Assembly (NCBI GenBank): GCA_029879595.1
Contig: JAOUPZ010000134.1
Location: forward strand, 1-7,947
Direction of reading: 5' to 3'
DNA length: 7,947 nucleotides
Origin: Deltaproteobacteria bacterium
Lineage (GTDB): Bacteria; SAR324; JACQKK01
Part shown: positions 1 to 5,617 of the stretch, in pieces
Position numbering within the stretch: position 1 is the first letter of the stretch
Layout of the letters: every line of letters starts with the position of its first letter
Notes under the pieces: model-generated
Databases searched by the model: none
What the model was told of the DNA's origin: nothing
Seen by the model: the letters and a program-made list of their open reading frames with translations, nothing else
Program-made: the position numbers and the translations under genes

Positions 1-54
1 GGCCTCAGAAAGGCGCCGATTATGATTAAGAGTATACAAGCCATCTCGAAATAA
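1..54 (+). CDS. Possible 3' end of an upstream gene (partial)
   Basis: Reading frame 1 is open from the left edge to a TAA at 52-54 and would give a 17-residue tail ending IKSIQAISK. The stop lies 7 bases before a terminator-like hairpin, which is where the end of a gene would be expected. Frame 3 is also open, to a TAA at 27-29, and is an equal competitor. The stretch turns AT-rich after about base 20, which slightly favours the earlier stop. I do not recognise the protein, and the call depends on sequence left of the window. Confidence 0.25.
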   Translation, partial: GLRKAPIMIKSIQAISK

Positions 55-61
55 AGAATTT

Positions 62-83
62 GGGGGTTTTGCCCCCCGTTTTT
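62..83 (+). terminator. Probable intrinsic terminator
   Basis: Five G (62-66), a TTTTG loop and five C (72-76) form a short, very stable stem. Two bases later comes a run of five T (79-83). On the minus strand the hairpin is followed by an A-rich stretch, so it works best for plus-strand transcription arriving from left of the window. It probably ends the upstream gene. The stem is short and the CG between stem and T-run is not ideal. Confidence 0.55.
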
Positions 84-360
84 GCCCATGGGCAACTTCA
101 GCCCCAGCAGGGGCCGGCACTCTAGACCGCTGCCCCCCGCACCTGCTTTAACGGAGCGGAAAAATTTATGCCCTAGTATTAATGGCTGTTACTGGGGTGA
201 AGGGGTTCGCCTACTTCTTCCGGGTGGTGCTGCGGGGCAGCGCCCACCGGCCCGCTGGAGGCATAATATTTTTTTGAGATAGCTTCCAGTGAACCGCTAC
301 TCCCCCCCGGGGAGTATGAGGACAATGCCGCTGGATATCGCTGTTTTTTTCCAAACATCA
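84..360. other. Gene-free interval with several inverted repeats
   Basis: No reading frame here has convincing codon use, a ribosome site or a recognisable product. What is visible: a 10-base perfect palindrome GCCCATGGGC at 85-94; an imperfect 10-pair stem, 253-262 with 282-291, whose two G-U pairs form only in plus-strand RNA and whose loop holds seven T; an 8-pair perfect inverted repeat at 298-316; and a T7 run at 342-348. It separates a plus-strand gene end from the 3' end of rlmH. No tRNA, SRP RNA, tmRNA or RNase P signature was seen. Confidence 0.5.
298..316. repeat. Perfect 8-base inverted repeat downstream of rlmH
   Basis: TACTCCCC and GGGGAGTA are separated by three bases. The repeat lies about 45 bases past the rlmH stop, so in the nadD-rlmH transcript it would form a strong 3' hairpin. 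There is no T-run immediately after it on either strand. It is therefore not a textbook intrinsic terminator; an RNA-stabilising 3' hairpin or a protein site are alternatives. Confidence 0.35.
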
Positions 361-834
361 TCAGTCGTGATGATAGCCATGACCCGCCAGTATGGTCAGC
401 CCCCGGTATATCTGCTCCAGCAGAACCAGCCGCACCAGCTGGTGGGGGAATGTAAGCGGTGAAAGCGAGAGCACATGGGTGGAACGCCGGCGCAACGAAT
501 CGTCAACCCCGTAGGCCCCCCCGATTACAAAGCTGGGCATTCCGGCCCCCAGTTCCCCCAGTGAGCCCAGCACACCGGCGAACTGCCTGCTGTCCAGCCT
601 CTGTCCCCTTTCATCCAGCAGCACCAGGGGGTCGGTATCAGCCAGCCTTTTGAGCACCAGCCCCGCCTCCCTGGCCAGGGATTCTTCCGGCTGCCTGCCG
701 GAATGGGAGGCCGGCTTCACCTCAACCCACTCCAGCGGCTGAAAGGCCCTGATACGCTTCAGGTAGAAATCCACCCCGTCGGCGACGAACCCCTTATCGG
801 TTTTTCCCACGCACAGCACTCTCAATCCCGGCAT
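361..834 (-). CDS. rlmH: RlmH, 23S rRNA (pseudouridine1915-N3)-methyltransferase
   Basis: RlmH is a small SPOUT-class enzyme that transfers a methyl group from S-adenosylmethionine to N3 of pseudouridine 1915 in helix 69 of 23S rRNA, acting on the assembled ribosome in the cytoplasm. The 157-residue length is typical. The N-terminus has the family pattern VGKTDKGFVADGVDFYLKRI. Residues 104-112 (IGGAYGVDD) match the glycine-rich cofactor loop, and 122-145 (LSLSPLTFPHQLVRLVLLEQIYRG) plus the final YHHD match the trefoil-knot helix and conserved C-terminal tail. The ATG at 834 has GGGGTGG seven bases upstream. It lies 40 bases behind nadD on the same strand, so the two are probably co-transcribed; rsfS, often found between them, is absent. 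The stop is doubled (TGATGA) and lies within a 7-base inverted repeat (357-374). Confidence 0.95.
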   Translation of the reverse strand: MPGLRVLCVGKTDKGFVADGVDFYLKRIRAFQPLEWVEVKPASHSGRQPEESLAREAGLVLKRLADTDPLVLLDERGQRLDSRQFAGVLGSLGELGAGMPSFVIGGAYGVDDSLRRRSTHVLSLSPLTFPHQLVRLVLLEQIYRGLTILAGHGYHHD

Positions 835-874
835 GACTTAACCACCCCGCAAAAATAATTCACCCTGTCTTTCC

Positions 875-1561
875 TCAGGCCCCTGAGCCTTCCTCCAGCA
901 TCCAGTACCTGAGCAACAGATCCCGGGCCCGGGCCGGCACATCGGATACATTGCGGCTGGCAAGCAATAAAGTGGACGAAACCTCCGGGAGCTCCCAGTC
1001 ATAAAATGTCACCACCGGCCGGCCCTGTTCATTCCGCAGGGTTTGTCCGGGGCCCGGCACGAGCTGCTCCCCCCAGGGGTGGGGCAGCCATTGCAGCAAA
1101 TCCTCTGGGGCTGTCCCGGCGGCGGCTTCAATACCCGCCCCCGCCCTGCTGACCACCAGCAGATCGTGTAAGTCCAGCAACTCCGGAGCCCGGTGCCAGC
1201 CCCCAAACTCCTTAAAGGCGTCCATCCCCAGCGCCAGCAGCAGCCGTGCGCCCGGATTGCCGGTGCGCAATTCGGCCAGGGTGTCCCAGGTATAGGACGG
1301 CGGGGCCCTTTTTATCTCGATATCGGAAAGGACCACCTTCCCCAGACCCGCCAGGGCCTGGGAAAGCATATTCCACCTGAGCTCCGTGGGAAGCATCTGC
1401 ACACCGCCCTTGAAGGGCGAGCGCATGGCGGGGACAACCAGCACCTGCCGGATAAAAGGCAGCGCGCACAGTCTTTCCACCAGGGCTACATGCCCAATGT
1501 GCACGGGGTTGAAAGAACCGCCAAAAACCGCGATGGCTTCCGCTTGGGCTTTATATTGCAA
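875..1561 (-). CDS. nadD: NadD, nicotinate-nucleotide adenylyltransferase
   Basis: NadD joins ATP and nicotinate mononucleotide to give deamido-NAD and pyrophosphate, the penultimate step of NAD synthesis, in the cytoplasm. GGSFNPVHIGH at residues 14-24 is the nucleotidyltransferase signature with both histidines. SPFK at 48-51, YTWDTL at 90-95 and VVSRAG at 136-141 fall where the family has them. The C-terminal motif, usually ISSTxxR, reads VSSTLLL at 194-200, so the expected arginine is leucine; an arginine occurs three residues later. There is no in-frame ATG. I place the start at TTG 1561, preceded by AGGA with five bases spacing; TTG 1585 would add eight residues, but it has no ribosome site and lies upstream of the start point predicted from a possible -10 box. 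Length is 228 residues, slightly above average. It leads into rlmH and diverges from the PilZ gene. Confidence 0.92.
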   Translation of the reverse strand: MQYKAQAEAIAVFGGSFNPVHIGHVALVERLCALPFIRQVLVVPAMRSPFKGGVQMLPTELRWNMLSQALAGLGKVVLSDIEIKRAPPSYTWDTLAELRTGNPGARLLLALGMDAFKEFGGWHRAPELLDLHDLLVVSRAGAGIEAAAGTAPEDLLQWLPHPWGEQLVPGPGQTLRNEQGRPVVTFYDWELPEVSSTLLLASRNVSDVPARARDLLLRYWMLEEGSGA

Positions 1562-1588
1562 GACTTTCCTGAGAAAATGATTCAAGGG

Positions 1589-1594
1589 GTTATA
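1589..1594 (-). promoter_or_regulatory. Possible -10 box for nadD-rlmH
   Basis: TATAAC on the minus strand matches five of six consensus positions and would place the transcription start near 1582, giving a leader of about 20 bases before the TTG at 1561. No good -35 hexamer is present at 16-18 bases. The site lies in the 81-base gap between nadD and the divergent PilZ gene. Confidence 0.3.
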
Positions 1595-1642
1595 CAGGCG
1601 CCAACGGGCTCCCTGACACAGGCAACACCCACTGTTTGCATT

Positions 1643-2797
1643 ATGATTGATTTTTTACTGCTGGCACAACAGACCAACCTGGAAATGCAGAAGTTCCGCT
1701 TTGAGCAGCAGCCGGGACAGATCGCCGGCCAGAGCATGGCCTTTATCGGCCTGGGGGTGATCATAGTTATCGTCTCCGTAGTGGCCTTTATTTTTCTGCG
1801 TCGCAAACGAACCATGGAGGAACTCACGGCCCATCGTGAGGATACCCGGCTAAAGCTTTTGCTTACCGATCTCAACCTGACCGACAGGGAGATTGATGTT
1901 CTTTCCACCGTGATGAACACCGATGACCCCACCAGGGTGATACCGCTTCTGGAGTCACGGGGCGCGTTCGAGGAGGCGGTGGAGGAGTTCCGCAAGGAAA
2001 ACCCGGGTCACCAGGTACTAAGGTTCACCCCGCGCCTGAGGCAAAGGCTGGACTATGGTTTTTCGAATATCCGAAACCCCTTCATCGACACCAGGATGCT
2101 GTCCCCCGGACAGAAAATCCGCTGCTCCATCAGGACGCCCAAGAAGGAGGTCACCTTTGTCACGACCATCATGGGCATTACCGAGGAAAACTTTGTTATC
2201 CGGCCGCCTGTCTCAAAGGGGCGCCCTATCTCGCTGGGGCACATGAAAAATCTCGGCTTCCGGGTTTCCCGGGAGCAGGACGCCGAATACGAGTTCACCT
2301 CCAAGGTGCTGGGGGAGCTCCCCAATGAAACGCACGCCCTGATCCTTTCCCACAGCCGCTCCGTCAGCCGGATGCTGTTCCGCAACGCCGAGCGCATCCC
2401 GGTGGACATCGAGGCCAAGTTCTTCGTGATCCGGCAGGAAGTGGCCAGCGAACATGCCCCCGCGCATTTCAAGAGCACTGACGCCCAGGGCACCTTCAAC
2501 GGCACCCTGAAGGACCTCAGCATCGGCGGGGCCCTGGTATTCGCCGGGGAAGACGCCCAGAATATCGTGGAGGGTGACATGGTGGTGTTTCAGCTATCCC
2601 AGGCCCTTATCAGGGAGGACATGGTGGCCATGGTGGTGGGCCAGTTTGAAAGGGATGAAGGCAACCGCCAGATCCACCTGCAGTTTCAGGCCCTGAAGGA
2701 GCTGAACCGGCTCAAGCTGACCCGCTACCTGACCACCATAAAGGATTCCGCAGCGGGCCCGGACACACCGCAGGCCCCTTCCTCGGCAACCGTATGA
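1643..2797 (+). CDS. Membrane-anchored PilZ-domain c-di-GMP receptor-type protein
   Basis: PilZ proteins bind cyclic di-GMP and pass the signal to motility, secretion or surface-polymer machinery. In this 384-residue protein, residues 33-52 form one hydrophobic helix followed by RRKR, suggesting an inner-membrane anchor with a cytoplasmic C-terminus. Residues 60-120 are charged and helical, with no family recognised. Residues 153-190 (LSPGQKIRC...VIRPP) resemble the YcgR-type N-terminal domain. The PilZ domain proper has the ligand motif RNAER at 247-251 and DLSIGG at 291-296, with Asp291, Ser293 and Gly296 all present, so binding is likely. The final 15 residues look disordered. The frame runs upstream to 1193 opposite nadD; I reject that extension because the sequence there has no family character. 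The ATG at 1643 lacks a clear ribosome site. It diverges from nadD and is followed after 119 bases by a thioesterase; no motility gene is adjacent, so its output is unknown. Confidence 0.88.
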   Translation: MIDFLLLAQQTNLEMQKFRFEQQPGQIAGQSMAFIGLGVIIVIVSVVAFIFLRRKRTMEELTAHREDTRLKLLLTDLNLTDREIDVLSTVMNTDDPTRVIPLLESRGAFEEAVEEFRKENPGHQVLRFTPRLRQRLDYGFSNIRNPFIDTRMLSPGQKIRCSIRTPKKEVTFVTTIMGITEENFVIRPPVSKGRPISLGHMKNLGFRVSREQDAEYEFTSKVLGELPNETHALILSHSRSVSRMLFRNAERIPVDIEAKFFVIRQEVASEHAPAHFKSTDAQGTFNGTLKDLSIGGALVFAGEDAQNIVEGDMVVFQLSQALIREDMVAMVVGQFERDEGNRQIHLQFQALKELNRLKLTRYLTTIKDSAAGPDTPQAPSSATV

Positions 2798-2838
2798 AGC
2801 AGTGCCGCCGGGCGGTCATCCTGCCGAAGACATTTGCA

Positions 2839-2847
2839 TGATATGAT
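2839..2847 (+). promoter_or_regulatory. Probable extended -10 promoter for the thioesterase gene
   Basis: TGATATGAT is an extended -10 element: TG, one base, then TATGAT (five of six). Such promoters need little -35 contact, and none is evident here. Predicted start is near 2854, leaving a 60-base leader. It lies between the PilZ gene and the thioesterase gene, suggesting the latter is at least partly independent. Confidence 0.4.
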
Positions 2848-2916
2848 TTTCTTTTTGCGGGCTCCCCGTCCAGTTGCGGAACGGAGCGGCCCTTCCTCCA
2901 TGAAAAAAGGTGCGCA

Positions 2917-3345
2917 ATGAACGAGGTTTTCAGCGAACGGTTTCAGGTACGCGACTATGAGTTGGATCAATACGGAGTGGTCAACAACTCGGTGTACCAG
3001 AACTACCTGGAACACACCCGCCATGAGTTCCTGATTTCCGTGGGGATCGACCCCGCCGCCGTGGCCCGCGACGGGGAGTCGCTGGCGCTTTCGGAACTGC
3101 GGCTCAGGTTCAGGTCCTCCCTGCGATCCCGTGACGTCTTCCGGGTGGACTTGCGCATGGGGGCCATCAAGGGGGCCCGGGTGGTGATAAACCAGTGGAT
3201 CATCCGTGAACCGGACGGGCTGCCAGTGCTTGAGGCAGAAGCCACGGCGGTTTTTCTGGACAGCGCCGGCCGACCCAGGAGGATCTCCCCCGAACACCGG
3301 CAGGCCTTCACCCCATACCTGACCGGCGGGGAATCCGGCGATTGA
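2917..3345 (+). CDS. Hot-dog acyl-ACP/acyl-CoA thioesterase, ALT/MKS2-like
   Basis: This small 4HBT-family thioesterase (142 residues) would hydrolyse an acyl thioester, probably as a tetramer of hot-dog folds in the cytoplasm. The active-site segment VRDYELDQYGVVNNSVYQNYLEHTRHEFL (11-39) carries the presumed catalytic Asp17, then Gly20, Asn23 and the YxExxR-type helix. From memory this stretch, and the following RDGESLALSELRLRF...LRSRDVF, align closely with plant chloroplast ALT thioesterases and tomato methylketone synthase 2, and less well with YbgC or FadM. Substrate is not determined; ALT relatives release medium-chain and 3-keto fatty acids from ACP. The ATG at 2917 has AAGG seven bases upstream. 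An unrelated six-codon frame (2900-2920) overlaps the start. It has its own likely promoter and converges with the RNase gene 24 bases later. Confidence 0.88.
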   Translation: MNEVFSERFQVRDYELDQYGVVNNSVYQNYLEHTRHEFLISVGIDPAAVARDGESLALSELRLRFRSSLRSRDVFRVDLRMGAIKGARVVINQWIIREPDGLPVLEAEATAVFLDSAGRPRRISPEHRQAFTPYLTGGESGD

Positions 3346-3369
3346 GCCGCTGGCGTCCCTTAGGGCCGT

Positions 3370-5388
3370 TCAGCCAACGGGCGTCACCCGGATGATTTCA
3401 CGTTCCGGGTCCGACTGATCCACCCGAACCCGTATCAGGTCGCCCTCGGCCGCACCAGACGACAGGTGGCATTCCGCCTTCAGCCCGAAGGGTTCCAGCA
3501 CAACCTGCTCCAAAAGAGACTCCCGGCGGGTCCTCACCAGGGCCCGCACCTCCAGCCCTATGTTCTGGGCCAGATACCGGCGCAGGTAGTATTGTTCGAT
3601 GCGCCTGGAAACCTGGTTGTGAACGGCCAGCCTTCCGTCGGCCTGCTCGGCCCATTCCCCCAGCAGTTCCATGTCCTCAAAGCTGACCCGCCCCCGGCTC
3701 ACATGCCCGGCGATCTGCCCCTGCATCACCAGATCCACAAAGCGCCTGATCGGTGAGGTGGCCAGGATATACCGGTCGCAGCCCAGTCCATAATGCTCCA
3801 TGCCCTGGGTGTTGAAGCGGGCGGCCATGGTCTGCTGGTTCTTGCCGTACCAGTCCTCCGCCCCTTTCCTGAAGCGGGGCTGGGTGCGGTATATGGCGGG
3901 CAGGTTATGCCTGCGGCAGTAATCCCCGGCCAGACTGTTATAAAGAATGGCCAGTTCCTCCACCAGCCGGTTGACCGGGCCGCTGCGATAGACCTCCTCC
4001 ACGGTTATGTGTTCCGGCCTGGATATGTCCACCCACAGATCCCGCCGCTCGGAGATGGTGGCCCCCCGTTTCTCCCGGCTTTCCGACAGGTGGGAGCACA
4101 GGGTGGCCAGCAGCCCCCATTCCTCCTGCTCCTCCTCCAGAAGCTTCTGGCCCAGGGCATAGTCCAGATTGCGCGTGACCCGCACCATACTGCGCTCTAT
4201 GCCCTCCAGTCTGGCCCCGGCCCGGTCCAGCCGGACCACAAAGGTCAGCGCCTCCCGGTCCTCCCCGGCGTTCAGGGAAAACCGCCCGTTGGACAACACC
4301 ACGGGAAACATGGGGTAAATGCCCGCCAGGGAATACATTGAGGCCATCCTGACCGCCGCCTCGGCAAACAGCGGGCTATCCCGTTGCACCAGCGCCGAGG
4401 GCTCGGCGATATGCAATCCCAGCAGCAGCGAGTCCCCGTTTTTTTCCAGAATGGAAACGCCGTCATCGCAGTCCCTGGTGCCGGGGCTGTCGATGGTATA
4501 CGTCATGTGCCCCCGGAAATCCCTGCGACCTTGCGCGGCGGGAACGGCCAGCGCCAGCTCGCCGGCCAGCCCGTTTAGTTCCGGGGTGAAGGCGGATTCA
4601 ATCCGTCCCCAGATGAGCCAAATTTCCGGCCAGCCCGGCCAGGCCCCGGCCAGCTCCAGCCAGTGATGGAGCCGTTCGTTAAGATCCAGGCTGTGCAGGG
4701 AGAAAAGCTCCAGGGGCTTGGCCAGCAGGTTCCAGTAGGGAGATTGCTTTTCCAGGGCCAGGATGGACTTGACCTGCTCCAGGAATGCCTCTGCATCGGG
4801 GTCCCCGCTGTGGGACATATCCCATTCCCCCCTGTCCAGTTCCTCCTTCCAGGTCCGGGCACGGGTTATCCAGCGCTCCCTGGCCAGTGTTTCCTCCTCG
4901 CGCCGGCTGCGCTCCTCGATCTCCTCCGGGCTGCGGGGGATAAAGCCCTTCCGTGAATAGCGGAAGCGGAGGTTGTCCTCCAGCAATGATAAAAACAGCG
5001 CCGCGTCCTCCCACCCGAACACCTTGCCGCCCGGCTTTCCGTCGGCCGCGGGTTCCTTCTCCCTCCCGCCCTGTTCGGTTCCCGGGCCGGCCAGGATGGT
5101 TATTTCACCCATGGGTGTGGGCCGCCCCGGCTCCAGACGCCCGTATATCCCGGCCAGCACATCGGGAGCCAGCCCGAGTCCGGCGGTATTGCGCCGCATC
5201 TGGTTGAGCGCCTCCCCGGGGTCATCGCCGCACTCGGTGCCCCGCCAGCGGAAAAGCATGTTGCCGGGGCGTTGCGAGACAGCCTCGCCATCCTCCAGAA
5301 CAACTTCCATGCGGCTGCCATCCTGGCGGCGCACCCACCCCACCCGCAGGTTCTGATGGAAGTAGAAACAGCAGTATTCCGGATACAT
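3370..5388 (-). CDS. RNase II/RNase R-family 3'-5' exoribonuclease (RNB domain)
   Basis: RNB enzymes degrade RNA processively from the 3' end, releasing nucleoside monophosphates through a two-metal site. Residues about 295-610 form the catalytic domain. TIDSPGTRDCDDGVS at 298-312 supplies all four metal-binding aspartates (Asp300, 306, 308, 309, matching Asp201, 207, 209 and 210 of E. coli RNase II). HIAEPSALV (326-334) and TSPIRRFVDLVMQGQI (544-559) are further family motifs, the latter with the arginine pair. Residues 613-670 look like a short S1 RNA-binding domain. The first 290 residues are unusual: a small beta-rich start, a variable acidic linker (about 100-125) and a helical section, with no obvious cold-shock domains. 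This fits the divergent RNB branch of cyanobacteria, plastids and some other bacteria better than classical RNase R. I choose ATG 5388; an ATG at 5466 adds 26 low-complexity residues. Complete at 672 residues, and divergent from lepA. Confidence 0.92.
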   Translation of the reverse strand: MYPEYCCFYFHQNLRVGWVRRQDGSRMEVVLEDGEAVSQRPGNMLFRWRGTECGDDPGEALNQMRRNTAGLGLAPDVLAGIYGRLEPGRPTPMGEITILAGPGTEQGGREKEPAADGKPGGKVFGWEDAALFLSLLEDNLRFRYSRKGFIPRSPEEIEERSRREEETLARERWITRARTWKEELDRGEWDMSHSGDPDAEAFLEQVKSILALEKQSPYWNLLAKPLELFSLHSLDLNERLHHWLELAGAWPGWPEIWLIWGRIESAFTPELNGLAGELALAVPAAQGRRDFRGHMTYTIDSPGTRDCDDGVSILEKNGDSLLLGLHIAEPSALVQRDSPLFAEAAVRMASMYSLAGIYPMFPVVLSNGRFSLNAGEDREALTFVVRLDRAGARLEGIERSMVRVTRNLDYALGQKLLEEEQEEWGLLATLCSHLSESREKRGATISERRDLWVDISRPEHITVEEVYRSGPVNRLVEELAILYNSLAGDYCRRHNLPAIYRTQPRFRKGAEDWYGKNQQTMAARFNTQGMEHYGLGCDRYILATSPIRRFVDLVMQGQIAGHVSRGRVSFEDMELLGEWAEQADGRLAVHNQVSRRIEQYYLRRYLAQNIGLEVRALVRTRRESLLEQVVLEPFGLKAECHLSSGAAEGDLIRVRVDQSDPEREIIRVTPVG

Positions 5389-5440
5389 TTGGGCGGTTTT
5401 CCTTTCCCGGGGTTGGCGCCGGCTTTGGGGCGGACGCGGC

Positions 5441-5466
5441 TGGCATTGCCAGCGCTGCCATGGCAA
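5441..5466. repeat. Overlapping inverted repeats in the RNase-lepA gap
   Basis: TGGCA-T-TGCCA (5441-5451) overlaps TTGCCA...TGGCAA (5446-5451 with 5461-5466), around a central AGCGCT palindrome. The group lies 53-78 bases upstream of the chosen RNase start, where a regulator might bind. No matching regulator is in the window. The assignment as an operator is an inference. Confidence 0.3.
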
Positions 5467-5507
5467 ATCTCAAATGGGATATCCATCTTCCCCGATATGA
5501 AGCAAGC

Positions 5508-5516
5508 TGGTATATT
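5508..5516 (+). promoter_or_regulatory. Probable extended -10 promoter for lepA
   Basis: TGGTATATT gives TG, one base, then TATATT (five of six). A weak TTCCCC lies at the -35 position with a 17-base spacer. The predicted start near 5523 leaves a leader of about 95 bases before the lepA TTG. Confidence 0.4.
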
Positions 5517-5529
5517 GAAAAGATTACAC

Positions 5530-5557
5530 TCCGGGTTTCCCGGACACAATCGGGAAA
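5530..5557 (+). other. Two mutually exclusive hairpins in the lepA leader
   Basis: TCCGGG (5530-5535) pairs with CCCGGA (5539-5544) around a TTT loop. The alternative pairs TTTCCCG (5536-5542) with CGGGAAA (5551-5557) around an eight-base loop. Both use 5539-5542, so only one can form at a time. No T-run follows and the ribosome site is about 50 bases downstream. A switch function is therefore only a possibility. Confidence 0.3.
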
Positions 5558-5607
5558 ACATAGATGTGCCGCGTATTCGCGCTCGCTTCGCGGTTTATTT
5601 CACCCAC

Positions 5608-5611
5608 AGGA
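5608..5611 (+). promoter_or_regulatory. Ribosome binding site fixing the lepA TTG start
   Basis: AGGA with six bases to the TTG at 5618. No comparable site precedes the upstream in-frame ATG at 5564, so this decides the start. Confidence 0.65.
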
Positions 5612-5617
5612 ATCCAA

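Noticed and set aside
82..282. 66-residue plus-strand frame in the left spacer
   Set aside because: Starts in the terminator T-run, has no ribosome site, is rich in P, R and G as in random GC-rich DNA, and contains no recognisable motif.
1597..1605. GGCGCCAAC shared between the nadD-PilZ gap and, inverted, 5413-5421
   Set aside because: Nine bases built around a GC-rich palindrome are expected by chance in this composition; the two sites have different surroundings.
1193..1642. Upstream extension of the PilZ reading frame by 150 residues
   Set aside because: It lies opposite nadD, has no family character (many H, Q, G and P typical of an antisense frame), and the natural start with membrane helix is at ATG 1643.
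2900..2920. Six-codon upstream frame overlapping the thioesterase start (ATGA)
   Set aside because: No ribosome site before it; its bases are better explained as the Shine-Dalgarno region of the thioesterase gene.
3346..3380. Shared terminator between the convergent thioesterase and RNase genes
   Set aside because: Only a five-pair CCGTT/AACGG stem at the RNase stop and no T-run on either strand.
3793..4341. 182-residue plus-strand frame opposite the RNase gene
   Set aside because: Antisense shadow of the RNB catalytic domain; no motif and no independent start signal.
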